A stretch of 25,354 nucleotides of DNA from Rhizophagus sp. LPA8_4_AMF (Eukaryota; Glomeromycota; Glomeromycetes; Glomerales; Glomeraceae). The position numbers and the translations under genes are program-made. Position 1 is the first letter of the stretch, and every line of letters starts with the position of its first letter. The stretch spans positions 1-25,354 of the forward strand of contig JADRCO010000859.1 in the NCBI GenBank assembly GCA_021464525.1, written 5' to 3'. Shown here piece by piece: positions 1-9,942 of this stretch. The notes below the pieces were generated by a model. The model made no database searches, was not told the origin of the DNA, and saw nothing but the letters and a program-made list of their open reading frames with translations.

Positions 1-1759
1 ATACCATCAGTTTGAATATATTAAAGAAATAAGGAAAGATGATTTTGGAACATTACGTTTAGCAATATGGAAGGATGGTCCATTGGAATTTGATGATGAC
101 CCATTTATAAAGGGATATATAAGAACTAATAATAAAAGAGTCATTTTAAAATGTATACATAATTCACAAAATATTACAAATGAAATTTTAAATGAGGTAA
201 ATGATTTTCATAATTTAAATACTTTTTTTAATGTAGTATTAATTTTTTTTATTAATAGGCTAAATCATATCCAATTAAAAATTCTGATAATCTTCCTTCA
301 ATATATGGCATATCTCAAAATCCAAGAACAAATGATTATATTCTAGTTTTTCAAGATGGATATTGTGATAAATGTGGCGAGGTATATACAGATATAAAAA
401 GGAAGTGGTGTAAACCATGTCAAATAAATATTTTAAAAGAAAATTTTGTAAACTGGACCAGTGAAAATGAAAAGATTGATAATTTTATTCAAGAAATGCA
501 ATTAAAGATTAATGGTATTGATAATTTAATAGTTGAATGGATACCTTACAACCAGTTTGACAAAATTAAGGAAATAGGGACAGGTGGGTTTGCCACGGTA
601 TATTCAGCAAAACGGAAAGATAAAATATTATATTATGATGTTTCTGACAAGAAATATAAAAAGTACAAAAATTTAAATCAAACAGTTGCTTTAAAGTGTT
701 TATACGACTCACAAAATATTACCAATGAATTTTTAAATGAGGTATAAAATTTATTTATGATCTTTATCCTCTTTTTTAATGTATGAATAATTTCCTTTTT
801 ACTATTAATAGGCTAAATCATATTCGATTGAAGATCACTTTGTTATTGGTAATATTCTTCCAATATATGGGATATCTCAAAATCCAGATACGGGAAATTA
901 TATATTAGTTCTTAAATATGCAAACGATGGAAACTTAAATGAGTACATTAATAAGATTTATCATTGGCCAGATAATTTAGATCTATTAATCGGAATTATT
1001 AATGGACTTAAAAAAATTCATGAAAATCAGATGGTTCATCGTGATTTTCATACAGGAAATATATTATGTAGTGGTACTTGTACTGTATATATTTCAGATA
1101 TGGGATTATGTGGGGAAGTTTGTAATATAGATAAAACAAAAATTTATGGAGTTATGCCCTATGTAGCCCCCGAAGTGTTAAGAGGAAGTACTTATACTCA
1201 AGCGGCAGACATATATAGTTTTGGTATGGTCATGTATTTTGTAGCAACCAAAAGACAACCTTTTGCCAATTATGCACATGATCAATATCTAGCATCAAGT
1301 ATATGTAATGCAATTAGGCCCGAAATAAATGAGTCAGAAATACCAAAATGTTATATTGATTTAATGAAAAATTGTTGGGATCCAAATCCTAAGAATAGAC
1401 CAAATGCTGCTAAAGTAGAAGAGTTGATTCAACTTTTTAATGATTCATACCATAATAAATATGATAATGGAGATAGGGAAATCAAAAGGCAATTTGATGA
1501 ATCAGAAGAGTATAGAAGAGCAAATCCTTTATCTGCTGAAAATATCCAGTTAACTACTCATTCAGAAGCTTATTATACATCTCGTTTACTTAATCCTTAT
1601 ACAAAAGATCTTTTAAAGTGTGATAACAATTCAGTAATGATTGATTTTACGAAGTATGTTATTTAAATCTTTTTTTTATTAAAAAATAATTATTAATATT
1701 TTTTTGAATTTTTTTGTAGGTCATCAATTAGGAATGAAAATGACCAATCAGAACAATAA
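1..1759 (+). CDS. TKL protein kinase with duplicated N-lobe and zinc ribbon (5' partial)
   Basis: Proposed exons are 1-196, 259-741, 812-1653 and 1720-1759; introns are GT-AG, 62-70 nt. The frame is open at base 1, so the start lies outside. Order seen: a degenerate kinase N-lobe (no glycine loop, VILK lysine kept), a beta4/beta5 piece (IYGISQNP), a ribbon CX2C-X11-CX2C at about 367-420, the linker NWTSENEKIDNFIQEMQ, then a second N-lobe with intact GTGGFATVY loop and VALK lysine, and a full C-lobe with HRDFHTGN, DMG in place of DFG, and YVAPEV. The C-lobe motifs suggest an active serine/threonine or dual-specificity TKL kinase; substrate unknown. The last intron is inferred because GTATGT at 1654 and TTTTTGTAG at 1719 replace a short odd tail with one ending NENDQSEQ. 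Reading through instead would stop at 1666. The extra N-lobe upstream of a complete kinase is the unusual point. Confidence 0.85.
259..741 (+). other. Symmetric phase-0 exon: N-lobe end, zinc ribbon, next N-lobe start
   Basis: This 161-codon exon is bounded by phase-0 introns that both follow a Glu codon of an (I/F)LNE motif and precede AKSYxI. It therefore carries the second half of one kinase N-lobe, the four-Cys ribbon, the helical linker and the first half of the next N-lobe. The same exon type recurs at 16289-16789. Because it is a whole number of codons between phase-0 introns, an extra copy keeps the frame. Confidence 0.8.
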
Positions 1760-4515
1760 AAAGGAATTAATTTTATTAAATAGTAGTACTTTTTTTTTAG
1801 TATTCTTTTATTTTTATTATTATTATTTTATTATCCATTTTATATACTGTACTACTTGAAAAAAAATATGAGGCACATTAAGTTTTTAACTTATAATAAT
1901 TAGGACAATATTGTTAATGGTTATTAAAATTAAGAAATACCTCGTATTTATGTTAATTGATTAATTATAGAAATCGTTGACTATTAAAGTTATTAAGTAC
2001 ATGCGAAATAAATTTAGTATTCTAGCACACTTAAACGAAGATCGGATAGCTCCAATAATATTCAGGAATGATGATAAAACCTTTTATGTCTAAAGCGGAA
2101 TATAAAAAAATGATCTTTACATCAAAGTATTATTTTTAATAGTACAGTAATACAAATATTTTTATTAAATTAAACTTGTCTTTCAATTTATTTATAATAT
2201 TATTTTATCGAAGTCTTTATTTGATATTTTTTGTTATTAACGCGTAAAACTGACCTATTATTCTGAAATTATATGTGCTAATCATGTGATGCTCATTGTT
2301 AGAAAATTTAACGCGGTATTTTAATTCATATCATTCTTAAAATTGCATAGGATTTCAGTTATCTACTGTATTACTACTGTATTTAGTGCTTACAAGTAAT
2401 CTGTAAATATGTTATAATATAATAATTGATTTCAAAATATAAGTTTTATGCATATGAGGTTCGAATTCATGGATACATTTAGGAATGTTTTGACACATAA
2501 AATTTTCATTTACGTTTATTGTTTCGCTAGTGGTTCGCTTCTAAAGAATTTTTCTAAACTAAAAATATAAAGATGCGAAACCTTATGAAAAATTTTATAG
2601 AGAAATTTGGCTTTTTTTTTATTTTCTTTCATTTTCAAATGTATAAGCATTATAGTAGCTTTATAATCATAATAAATCATAAAATATACAGTATAACAAT
2701 AAGGAATAATCTTCTGTAATTTTTATTATTGCTTTCATTAATTAAATGTGTCTAATATTATGAATGAACTTTATGATTCATCGTTATTTTCATGCAGGTA
2801 ATAATGCTTAAATACATAAAGTCTTATCAAAAATTAGCAAAGATTAAGTTTTATCACTTCTATGAATAAGTGGGTTTCCATTATTCAGCTTTCTAAAAGT
2901 TAATCACATACTCAACTTTTGGGCAATGAAAAGGGATTTTAAAGTTTATAATTTAGAAAATTAGCATATTGCAATTTTTTAAAACCTGTGAAATCTCTAT
3001 AAAAATCTTATAAGTCTTTGACTCTTCCATAGTTTCCAAAACTTTCAAGAAATGATAAAGTAAACTAATGTAAGATACTATCATTACTATAAAGAGAGTG
3101 TTTTGTTATAGCGAGTATGATTTCTGATAAAGTTATAGTTTTCAAATTATTCTGTAAAAAAATTAATTCTAACTCATTTATAATGTTGATATGAAAGCTT
3201 TTAGAAATTGATTGCAAAAATTATGACATATTTGAGAAAGTTGATAAAAAAATTAGAAGGAAAATTTGACCGCAACATAATTCTTGAAAAATCTTCTGCA
3301 CCAAAAAAATAAGAGAAAGGAAATTAATAGTTGTAATGATAATGTGAATTTTTTCAAAGAAAAAATTATTAGAATTGTAAACATTTTGATAGATTATTTG
3401 AGCCCTAAATTATTTATATCTTCTAAACATCTCTAATTTCACAGATCTTATAAGTAAAAAACTTCAAAAATAAATAATGGTGTTTTTGAAATAAATTTCA
3501 TTTTGATGTAGAAGCTCTTTTGATTTATTAGGAAGACAAGCAATTAATGTGCTGAGAATTGATGATGGTCGTTTTTGACAAAACTATTAAAATTCCAAAT
3601 ATTCTCTAACGGAAAGTTTACACAAACCAAATCCGACTAACTATAAAGCATGAATAAAATATTCAAGAATTTTACTAAACAGTCATTTGGAATCATTTAA
3701 ACTATTATAATCCGTAATATGATTAGTATGATTATACAGTATTACAGGGATGAAATTAATCTGTAATCCCACGTTACTTTACTCTTCTAAATTGCTAATT
3801 CATTAAATTAGTAATGAAAAAATATTTTTTTTTAACTAGAAAGGTTAACCTATAAACTTTTTTAAGCAAATTATTATTATTTTTTTGTGAATTTTAAAAC
3901 AATAGCAAGATCAAAAATTACAGTTTTAATATCTTTAATATCACAAAAATCTTAAAATTTATGCAAAGACCTTTTTTTCCACTATTTATATTATTTAATT
4001 TAACTGGTAGAAGAGATACTAAATATAAATTTTTTGCAAAATTACGAAAGGTTCTTCAGTGATATGCAAAAATCGGTCAAAATAATATAAAATTAATACT
4101 CATAATCTGTAATCTGAAATCTCCAATTGAGATAAACACCTGACAAATGTCAACTAATATTACGTGCGAAATTTTTAAATCTTGATTTCTCATTCATACC
4201 TTATTTTAGCAAGTAGCTATATTTTAAATAAAAAAAGAAATTGATTGTTAACCCTAACATTTTTACTATGATAATTAGAATATATACAATGGATTGTAAT
4301 TATTCAAAAAGTCGTTTGATCAAGTAATAATATGATTCCTCCTAATCATATTTCTTAACTATTAAAATATGACTTGTCACTGAAAAAAAGTATACTTTAA
4401 GTTCTTTAAAAATTTGTGTTTCTCAACACGTAACTTTTTCTATATTTGTTTATGTATTATATTTTGTGAATTTAAAGGGTATAATAGCAAAAATAGATTA
4501 AATATTGAAGAATAA
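1760..4515. other. Gene-poor AT-rich stretch
   Basis: No intact gene or recognised domain was found here apart from the short coding-like fragment at 2001-2139. Open frames are short and low in complexity. Poly-A/T runs are common. No tRNA or rRNA signature was seen by eye. Confidence 0.5.
2001..2139 (+). pseudogene. Coding-like fragment, unrecognised, one frameshift
   Basis: An ATG at 2001 opens 30 codons of mixed composition (including HLNEDRIAPIIFRNDDKTFY) that stop at 2091. The sequence carries on sensibly in another frame from 2086 (MSKAEYKKMIFTSKYYF) to 2139. The composition looks more protein-like than the surrounding frames, which suggests a gene relic with a frameshift. No family was recognised. 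A chance ORF is possible in DNA this AT-rich. Confidence 0.25.
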
Positions 4516-5012
4516 TATCCACAATTAAGAGACGCAATTTATCTTGACCATACAGGCACTATAACATTTGCTAAATGTGCGGGAACTATTTTTAACAATG
4601 ATATATTATATAATCTTTATGGAAAACTGCGAGTTCTACATGAATAGGTAAAGCTCGAGCTAGCTCGCGAGCCATTTTAGCTATATATATGTATCTTTAG
4701 ATATTTTAGTGCTGATTAAGATGATTATAATGTAATCTTCGCTTAAAATCTATGACTACTATTAAACTGTCCGGTGAGATGTTTCCCTGGAAAGAAGGGA
4801 GTACCTATAACATTTAAGAGAGCCACATACTAACAGTATTAATAGGTAAAAAGATTTCTTGAAGAAGTAATTAACCCGGAAAATATTCAAGGTGTAACTT
4901 GAACATGATGTAAAAAAATGATAAATTAGATCATGCATTTGGTGCGTTTGAAAGAATGTACGGAAGTATTAAAAATGTATCTAATCATGTGACTAGCTTA
5001 AATACATTTTAG
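4516..5012 (+). pseudogene. Molybdenum cofactor sulfurase-like pseudogene fragment
   Basis: Three pieces in family order resemble the aminotransferase-like (PLP, class V) domain of molybdenum cofactor sulfurase, which sulfurates the Mo cofactor of xanthine dehydrogenase/aldehyde oxidase enzymes. Piece 1 (4516-4647) has YPQLRDAIYLDHTG and NLYG, like the N-terminal YLDHxGxT and NLYGNPHS motifs. Piece 2 (4755-about 4850) has KLSGEMFPWKEGSTY then, after an in-frame TAA at 4815, ESH, as in the GExFPW and ESHTSVLG region. Piece 3 (4920-5012) has AFERMYGSIKNVSNHV, like the later helix before HT/HV-SL. Stops end each piece and the middle of the domain, including the PLP-lysine region, is missing, so it cannot be functional. 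Family assignment is from remembered motifs. Confidence 0.6.
4653..4672. repeat. GC-rich overlapping palindromes
   Basis: The 20 bases GCTCGAGCTAGCTCGCGAGC contain two self-complementary blocks, GCTCGAGC and GCTCGCGAGC, joined by TA. They stand out in AT-rich DNA and lie just past the first stop of the sulfurase-like fossil. They could be the end of a mobile element or a chance palindrome. Confidence 0.4.
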
Positions 5013-5480
5013 TAAAGTACTAGCTTCCGCACCGGGACTAATGTTTTAATCAATATTATATGATAAATTATGTGCTTAAGATATATTTTATAAATAAAGC
5101 AGAGATATGAATAAAACAATCCATAATGAAAAAATGAATGGCGACTATGTATTGAAATAATTTTTTTGATTTTTTTGTCTTTTTTATATTGAACGCTTTT
5201 ATTGTAGTATTAATATCATATAGCTTACACTGTTATCTCATACAAAAAAAGTGTAAAGCAACGTAATATGTCATGTGATTATTTCTGTGTTATTTTTTTA
5301 TTTATGCGAATTTTTCTTTTTTAAACTTTATATACTATGCCTTGCAAAAATATCCTTCCATTTTGACTATCAATATAACTAAAAGTAGTATTGCTATTTA
5401 AAATTTTAAATCACTTATAAGTTATAATTATATGAACAAAAATTAGATAAAGTAAAAGATATAAAAATTAAATTATTTCA
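5013..5480. other. Non-coding, nothing recognised
   Basis: AT-rich sequence with frequent stops on both strands. No coding piece, RNA gene or repeat was identified here. Confidence 0.4.
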
Positions 5481-5489
5481 CACACATTT

Positions 5490-5835
5490 TCTTTTTTTTT
5501 TTTAAAAAAAAAAGAAACTGAAAATAAAAATATTTTAAATTTAATTTTTTTTTTACGGTTTGAAAAAAAAAACCCTGAAAATATAAACCAAATTAAAATA
5601 TTTTTCAGTTTGAATATAATTGAAAATAATTTCGGTTATAAGAACCGGAAAAAAAGATAAAAATTAAAGATATAGTTTTTTTTTAAAAAAATAAATTTCT
5701 GGTTTGTAAGAACTGAAAAAGGGGTCTAATAAAAAATAAATTCCCAGTTTATAAGAATCAAAAAAAAAAGATATCTAATAAATTTCCAGAATTATAAGAA
5801 CCAAAAAAAAAAATATTTAAGTAAAAGTCGTTATA
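5490..5835. repeat. Diverged tandem repeat, about 43-68 bp units
   Basis: At least four units share a GGTT-(A/G)TAAGAA-CC/CT core followed by a long A-run and a TAATAAA-type spacer. The (A/G)TAAGAA anchor lies at 5638, 5706, 5751 and 5794, giving spacings of 68, 45 and 43. In the first unit the core is a small hairpin, TTCGGTT-ATAAG-AACCGGAA. The sequence upstream (5555-5630) looks like older copies. No coding potential was seen. Confidence 0.6.
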
Positions 5836-6060
5836 TTTAGCTGAAGATGCTATCTGCTGCATTGTCCCAAGAGGATATGATTAATAATAGCAATTACACA
5901 ATTCAAATTATTTATATGGAGATATGAATAATATTATAAACGTCAGACAAATTTTTTTTAGTTATATAGATAAGGTCATTGTGTCATTGAAATGAGTACG
6001 AATAAGGATTTGTTTTAACGTAAAACGTTCAGAAGGTAGTTCAGTTGAATATATTGAATT

Positions 6061-6325
6061 AGTATTTATATTAGGTCTGGTGGTAATCATAATCCTGGTA
6101 GTATTTTAAGATGGAATAATATTAGAACTGAGGATGATATACTAAATTATAATGAAGGAAAACATTATAGTTGATAATAAAAATATATACGAAGAGAAAT
6201 TATATGGTGCACGTATTGCCATGTCGACTATTGAGGATGCTTTAGTCTGACTAGATTTTTTCAAAGGATATTGCGTTAAAATCATGACTAGAAAAGGGAT
6301 TCATTATTTAAGTTCTTCCAAATAA
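6061..6325 (+). pseudogene. Coding-like relic, unrecognised, frameshift plus stop
   Basis: Two adjoining reading blocks look protein-like: 6073-6174 (RSGGNHNPGSILRWNNIRTE onward) and, in another frame, 6167-6325 (EKLYGARIAMSTIEDALV, an in-frame TGA at 6248, then FFKGYCVKIMTRKGIHYL). Together they suggest one gene relic with a frameshift near 6170 and a nonsense codon. No family was recognised. Confidence 0.35.
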
Positions 6326-6380
6326 CCAATGTTGTTCTAATTTCTTGAAATATAATGAGTATTAGTAATCACTTGAAGAT

Positions 6381-6548
6381 TCAAGTTCCAAAATATTTTA
6401 AGAGAGATATAATAGCATTAGTGGAATGTTGTTCAAGATCATTCATTTCATAATTAAAAAGTATTCGTAATTTGAACAGTCCTTTTTTTTGATAATGTAT
6501 TGCTCTTTTAATTGTATCATTACTCAATCTTAATAGACCGAGGTAGAA
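6381..6548 (-). other. Stop-free stretch of 55 codons, unrecognised
   Basis: The minus strand is open for 55 codons and contains LRLSNDTIKRAIHYQKKG and MNDLEQHSTNAIISLLKYFG. There is no ATG near its start. It could be an exon or a relic, but open stretches of this length occur by chance in AT-rich DNA. Confidence 0.2.
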
Positions 6549-6907
6549 TCATTTAATTTGAACTCTTTAATAAAAATAAAAAAAAAAAGACATAATTTAT
6601 AATATAATTATTAATTGGGAATACTGCATAAATACGATGACGATTTCATGTTTACTATTCTAAATTCAAAGATAATTTTTTACGTTAATGATATTTCATT
6701 TCTATATTTAACACTTTACAAAATTAGTAATAAAATTATAGAAGATAATTAATTAATGCTATTATTGTTCTCCGCACGCATTTTGTGCGAAAGAATAATA
6801 TTTTTCGTATAAAATTTGAGTATTGTCATCCTAGGTATATGTATGAATAACTATTTTTAATTCCCAAATGTTTAATCATGATATTAGTTGGTAATATAGG
6901 TAAAGTC

Positions 6908-7126
6908 AATTAACCGATAATAACGATCATTTATGTTAATGATGATTCTGGTGAAAACATATTAGTTGACACTTGAATGATTTTTAAGTGTGATAATTTT
7001 ATTATTGAATATAAACTTCCGGTTCATATGAAATTATTAAAATTTATGGATTCATTATAACAGACAAAAAACTGCGAAGAATTTTTACGTGACTTAAAAA
7101 AACCATTAATAATAGTATCAAAATAA
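6908..7126 (+). pseudogene. Possible coding relic with two in-frame stops
   Basis: One frame reads sensibly across the stretch (TIIYVNDDSGENILVDT, then FIIEYKLPVHMKLLKFMDSL, then CEEFLRDLKKPLIIVSK) with only two internal stops before the TAA at 7124. It lies in the 3' flank of the pseudokinase gene on the other strand. No family was recognised and chance cannot be excluded. Confidence 0.2.
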
Positions 7127-7262
7127 TGTATTTATAATAGTTGTATATTACATACGTAGTAAATTTAAGAAGCATATGATATTTCAAAGCAAGTTTGATT
7201 TAATAAATTCTGGCTAAAATTAAACCAATTTTCTAATACTTATTGAGTACAAATATAGAACT

Positions 7263-9517
7263 TTATACAATATATCTATCATTAATAAGAAATATTTTTC
7301 TTTTTACAATAATTAATTGCTTGTTCATAGCCTTTATTAGCTGCCCTAATTCATTTTCTTTTTTAGAGTAGTAAAATGTGGCAATGTTAAACATAGCTAC
7401 GAGATGTCCATTTTTAGCAGCTTTAAGAAAATATTTAATCGCTTCATCTTTATCTTGTTTGACACCTTTTCCTTGCATAACCATTGTTGCATAACGGAGT
7501 TGAGCATCAGGAAACTCATCACCATAATCCGCAGCTGCTTTGAATAATTGAACAGACAATTTATGTTTTTCTTTATCAGGATAATTAAGGTTAGACCAAC
7601 CTTTTGAAATATAATAAGCTTTCCAATATTTTGCTCTTGGATTATCCATTTCAGCATAAGTATCAAAACACTTATATAATATTTGCTTATCCTTGCTTTC
7701 GCTTTTATGATATTCAATTGCTTTATCAAGCGTCATATAATCAAATGAATCCCAATCCGTGTAATCCGTGTTAAATGAATCCCAATTAATTGCACAATCT
7801 TCTTCTGCTGCTGCAATTGTACTTTGAGTCATTTTTCGTTCGGGAGGAGCTCTGTTAATATTGGGACGATTTGTGGATGTTTCAAGATTTCTGAAAATAT
7901 CCTGAAGATCTGTTAACATCTTTGAGAATATAGGTCGAGAACCCGGATTTGGATCAACAGATTTATTTACAAGATCTTGATATTTCTTCGGGATATCAGT
8001 ATCAGTTGTAAATTTTTCCCGATACCCACCTATTACTTTTCTTGAAATTTCCATAAAATCTTCGAATTTCTCGTATGGAATTTTACGCTCAGCAATCTCC
8101 CAAAGGAGAATACCAAAACTATAAACTTCACATTTGGTATCACACTTGATAGAATATTTGTCATTTTTTTCTTTTTCTCCTGTAATTCCTCTTTTTAACA
8201 TTTCAGGAGCACTATATCGAAAACGTTCTATATTTATAGCTATATGACCAGTAGCTTCATTAAATATACTCCTAAATTTAAAATTTGTAATTTTAGCGAT
8301 TTCGTGATCTGTAATTACGATGTTTTCGGATCTAATATCTCGATGAACTATCTATCAAAGATAACATTTATACTTATTAATACTTTAAAGTTCGAAATTT
8401 TGACATGAACATGAAAAAATTAAATTACAAAAGTAATTCTAACCTTGACAGAACTAAGGAAATTCAACCCTTTAGCGATATCGTAAGCAATTCTTATTTT
8501 CAATTTTAAGTCAATGTTTTGTTCATGGTCAAGAATATATTCACGTAAGTTTCCTTTTTCTGCCCATTCAGTTATTAAATAAATTTTAGCTCCATCACTA
8601 GTAAGACCATAGAAATTAATGATATTTTGGCAATCCTTAAGTTTCATAAGAATTGTGACTTTATTTTTAACATCATTAATATCATTATCTTGATCCACAA
8701 CTTTGAAAGCAAATTCTTCTTTAGTTTTTATTTGAATATATTTTCTCAATATGTCACTACGTTTACTAGTTTCGTCAGCTTCTTCATAATCTTCGAATGG
8801 AAGTTTATCAGTACGAAAGATGATATCGATTTTGTTTTGAATTTGATCTGCATCTTCCTTTTTATTGTTTATCATACTTTGCATAGTCATTTCCATTTCA
8901 CTGACTCGTTCAACGACTAAGTTCATCTGATCATTTTTGTGAGAGACTTTTTGGTTCACATCGGTCATACTTTCTACTAAAGCTTCTTGAAATTTTATAA
9001 GTTGTTCTACATCTTCTTTCACAATTTTATCTTCATTTTCAGTATTAATCTTGACCAATAGGTTAAAATTTAACAAAGTCATACTGCTATCATATTCTTT
9101 ACATAATTCTTTAAATTCATTTTCAATCCTTTTAGCTACTAAAAACTTTTGCACCGTATTATATTGTGTTATATCTTCAATGAATTTTTTCATATTATGA
9201 AGAACCTGAATCAATCTTTGTAAATTTTTATAATAAATCGAATTTAATAAATCTTCTCTTGCTTGTAAAATATTAACAGAGATGATTGCTGCAGAGATAC
9301 GTTCCATCAAAATCCTGGTAATATTTTTATTATGTTGAGCCGACCTATATAAATCTGTGACTTTCGAAAAAATATCAGATGCATCTCTAATAAGCGGAAT
9401 GAATTGTGAAAGAGGAATAGCTACTGATGTTGCTAGCTCAACAGTACCAATAATTGTGTCGACGTAATCAATTGCAGTAGTAGTTGCTTCAATCGCCAAA
9501 TCAGTTTTTTTTGCCAT
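7263..9517 (-). CDS. MLKL-like helical bundle, pseudokinase and Sel1-repeat protein
   Basis: The CDS is complement(join(7263..8351, 8444..9517)), 720 residues; the 92-nt intron (donor GTTAGA, acceptor TTGATAG) is phase 0 and joins FLSSVK to IVHRDIRSEN. Residues 1-165 form amphipathic helices, with a hydrophobic VELATSVAIPLSQFIPLI stretch, resembling the four-helix N-terminal domain of MLKL/HeLo-type proteins. Residues about 165-235 look like a coiled-coil brace. The kinase domain (about 240-515) keeps a beta3 lysine (AFK, K272), HRD (361-363), N368 and APE (406-408), but lacks a glycine-rich loop and has NFK (381-383) for DFG, so it is probably a pseudokinase. A linker with WDSF twice precedes two to three Sel1 repeats (about 595-692). 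Animal MLKL permeabilises membranes in necroptosis; a similar role here is inference. The C-terminus after about 694 looks frameshifted. The start is the first ATG and begins the bundle. Confidence 0.85.
7282..7352 (-). other. Small deletion and frameshift in the last Sel1 repeat
   Basis: The annotated frame ends in KQLIIVKRKIFLINDRYIV, which does not look like Sel1. Another frame of the same bases reads AANKGYEQAINYCKKKNISY and stops at 7282-7284, which is a typical end of a Sel1 repeat. The shift falls at about 7343-7352, where about five to six residues of the repeat are also missing. A small out-of-frame deletion gives both effects. Confidence 0.65.
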
Positions 9518-9541
9518 ATTTTTTATAAAGGAAACAATTTA

Positions 9542-9559
9542 GACAATTAGGACAATTAG
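9542..9559. repeat. Two tandem copies of GACAATTAG in the 5' flank
   Basis: GACAATTAG is repeated directly and followed by GACGG, about 25 bases upstream of the pseudokinase gene's ATG (minus strand). It probably lies in the 5' untranslated region. No function is known from the sequence. Confidence 0.5.
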
Positions 9560-9794
9560 GACGGAAAAAATTTTATTTTTAAAAAAATTTTCAGGTAGAT
9601 TTCTTATTTGTCATTCCCAGTACATATAAATTATTTTTTGTAATACAAACATAAATTAGGTCAATATCCGCCAATCTGCAGAATTTATATTATATAAAGC
9701 ACTATATGCATCCTGCAGATGGGCAGTCATGATCATTCTTTGTGGGAATTCTGCAAATTCCTTCTAAAAGTTCTTCCGGTTAAAAATGGTTAAG

Positions 9795-9942
9795 TTGATG
9801 TCGATCATGCAACACAAATAAAACTCCCAGCGTAACCATAAAAAAAGCTCAGACACGTGACACGCGTGCCAATAACGTGACCGAGGTGATTGGATGAAAA
9901 TGTGGTACGTATTTTACTATTGATCGACATGATCGATGTCAA
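9795..9942 (-). promoter_or_regulatory. Candidate promoter cluster: E-box, CACGCGTG, CCAAT, within a short inverted repeat
   Basis: CACGTG (9854-9859), CACGCGTG (9861-9868) and CCAAT (9869-9873) sit together about 340-370 bases upstream of the ATG at 9517. This is the richest patch of palindromic sites in the window. Two 15-base arms, TTGATGTCGATCATG (9795-9809) and its near reverse complement at 9928-9942 (13 of 15 matching), flank the cluster. bHLH-type factors bind CACGTG in fungi; use here is inference. It could also be a small inverted-repeat element. Confidence 0.35.

Noticed and set aside
2459-2469. GGTTCGAATTC, like a tRNA B box (also near 10410)
   Set aside because: No T-arm stem, A box, anticodon arm or acceptor stem could be formed around either site.
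2448-2570. Small ORF of 40 codons starting MHMRFEF
   Set aside because: Length and composition are within chance for AT-rich DNA and no relative was recognised.
5490-5835. CRISPR-like array
   Set aside because: Units are diverged, spacers are A-rich and uneven, and the genome is eukaryotic.
7397-7729. Minus-strand open frame of 110 codons
   Set aside because: Alternative frame of the Sel1-repeat exon; the Sel1 frame explains the same bases.
8627-8920. Plus-strand open frame of 97 codons
   Set aside because: Antisense shadow of the MLKL-like gene's coiled-coil part; composition is the reverse complement of a Lys/Glu-rich coding exon.
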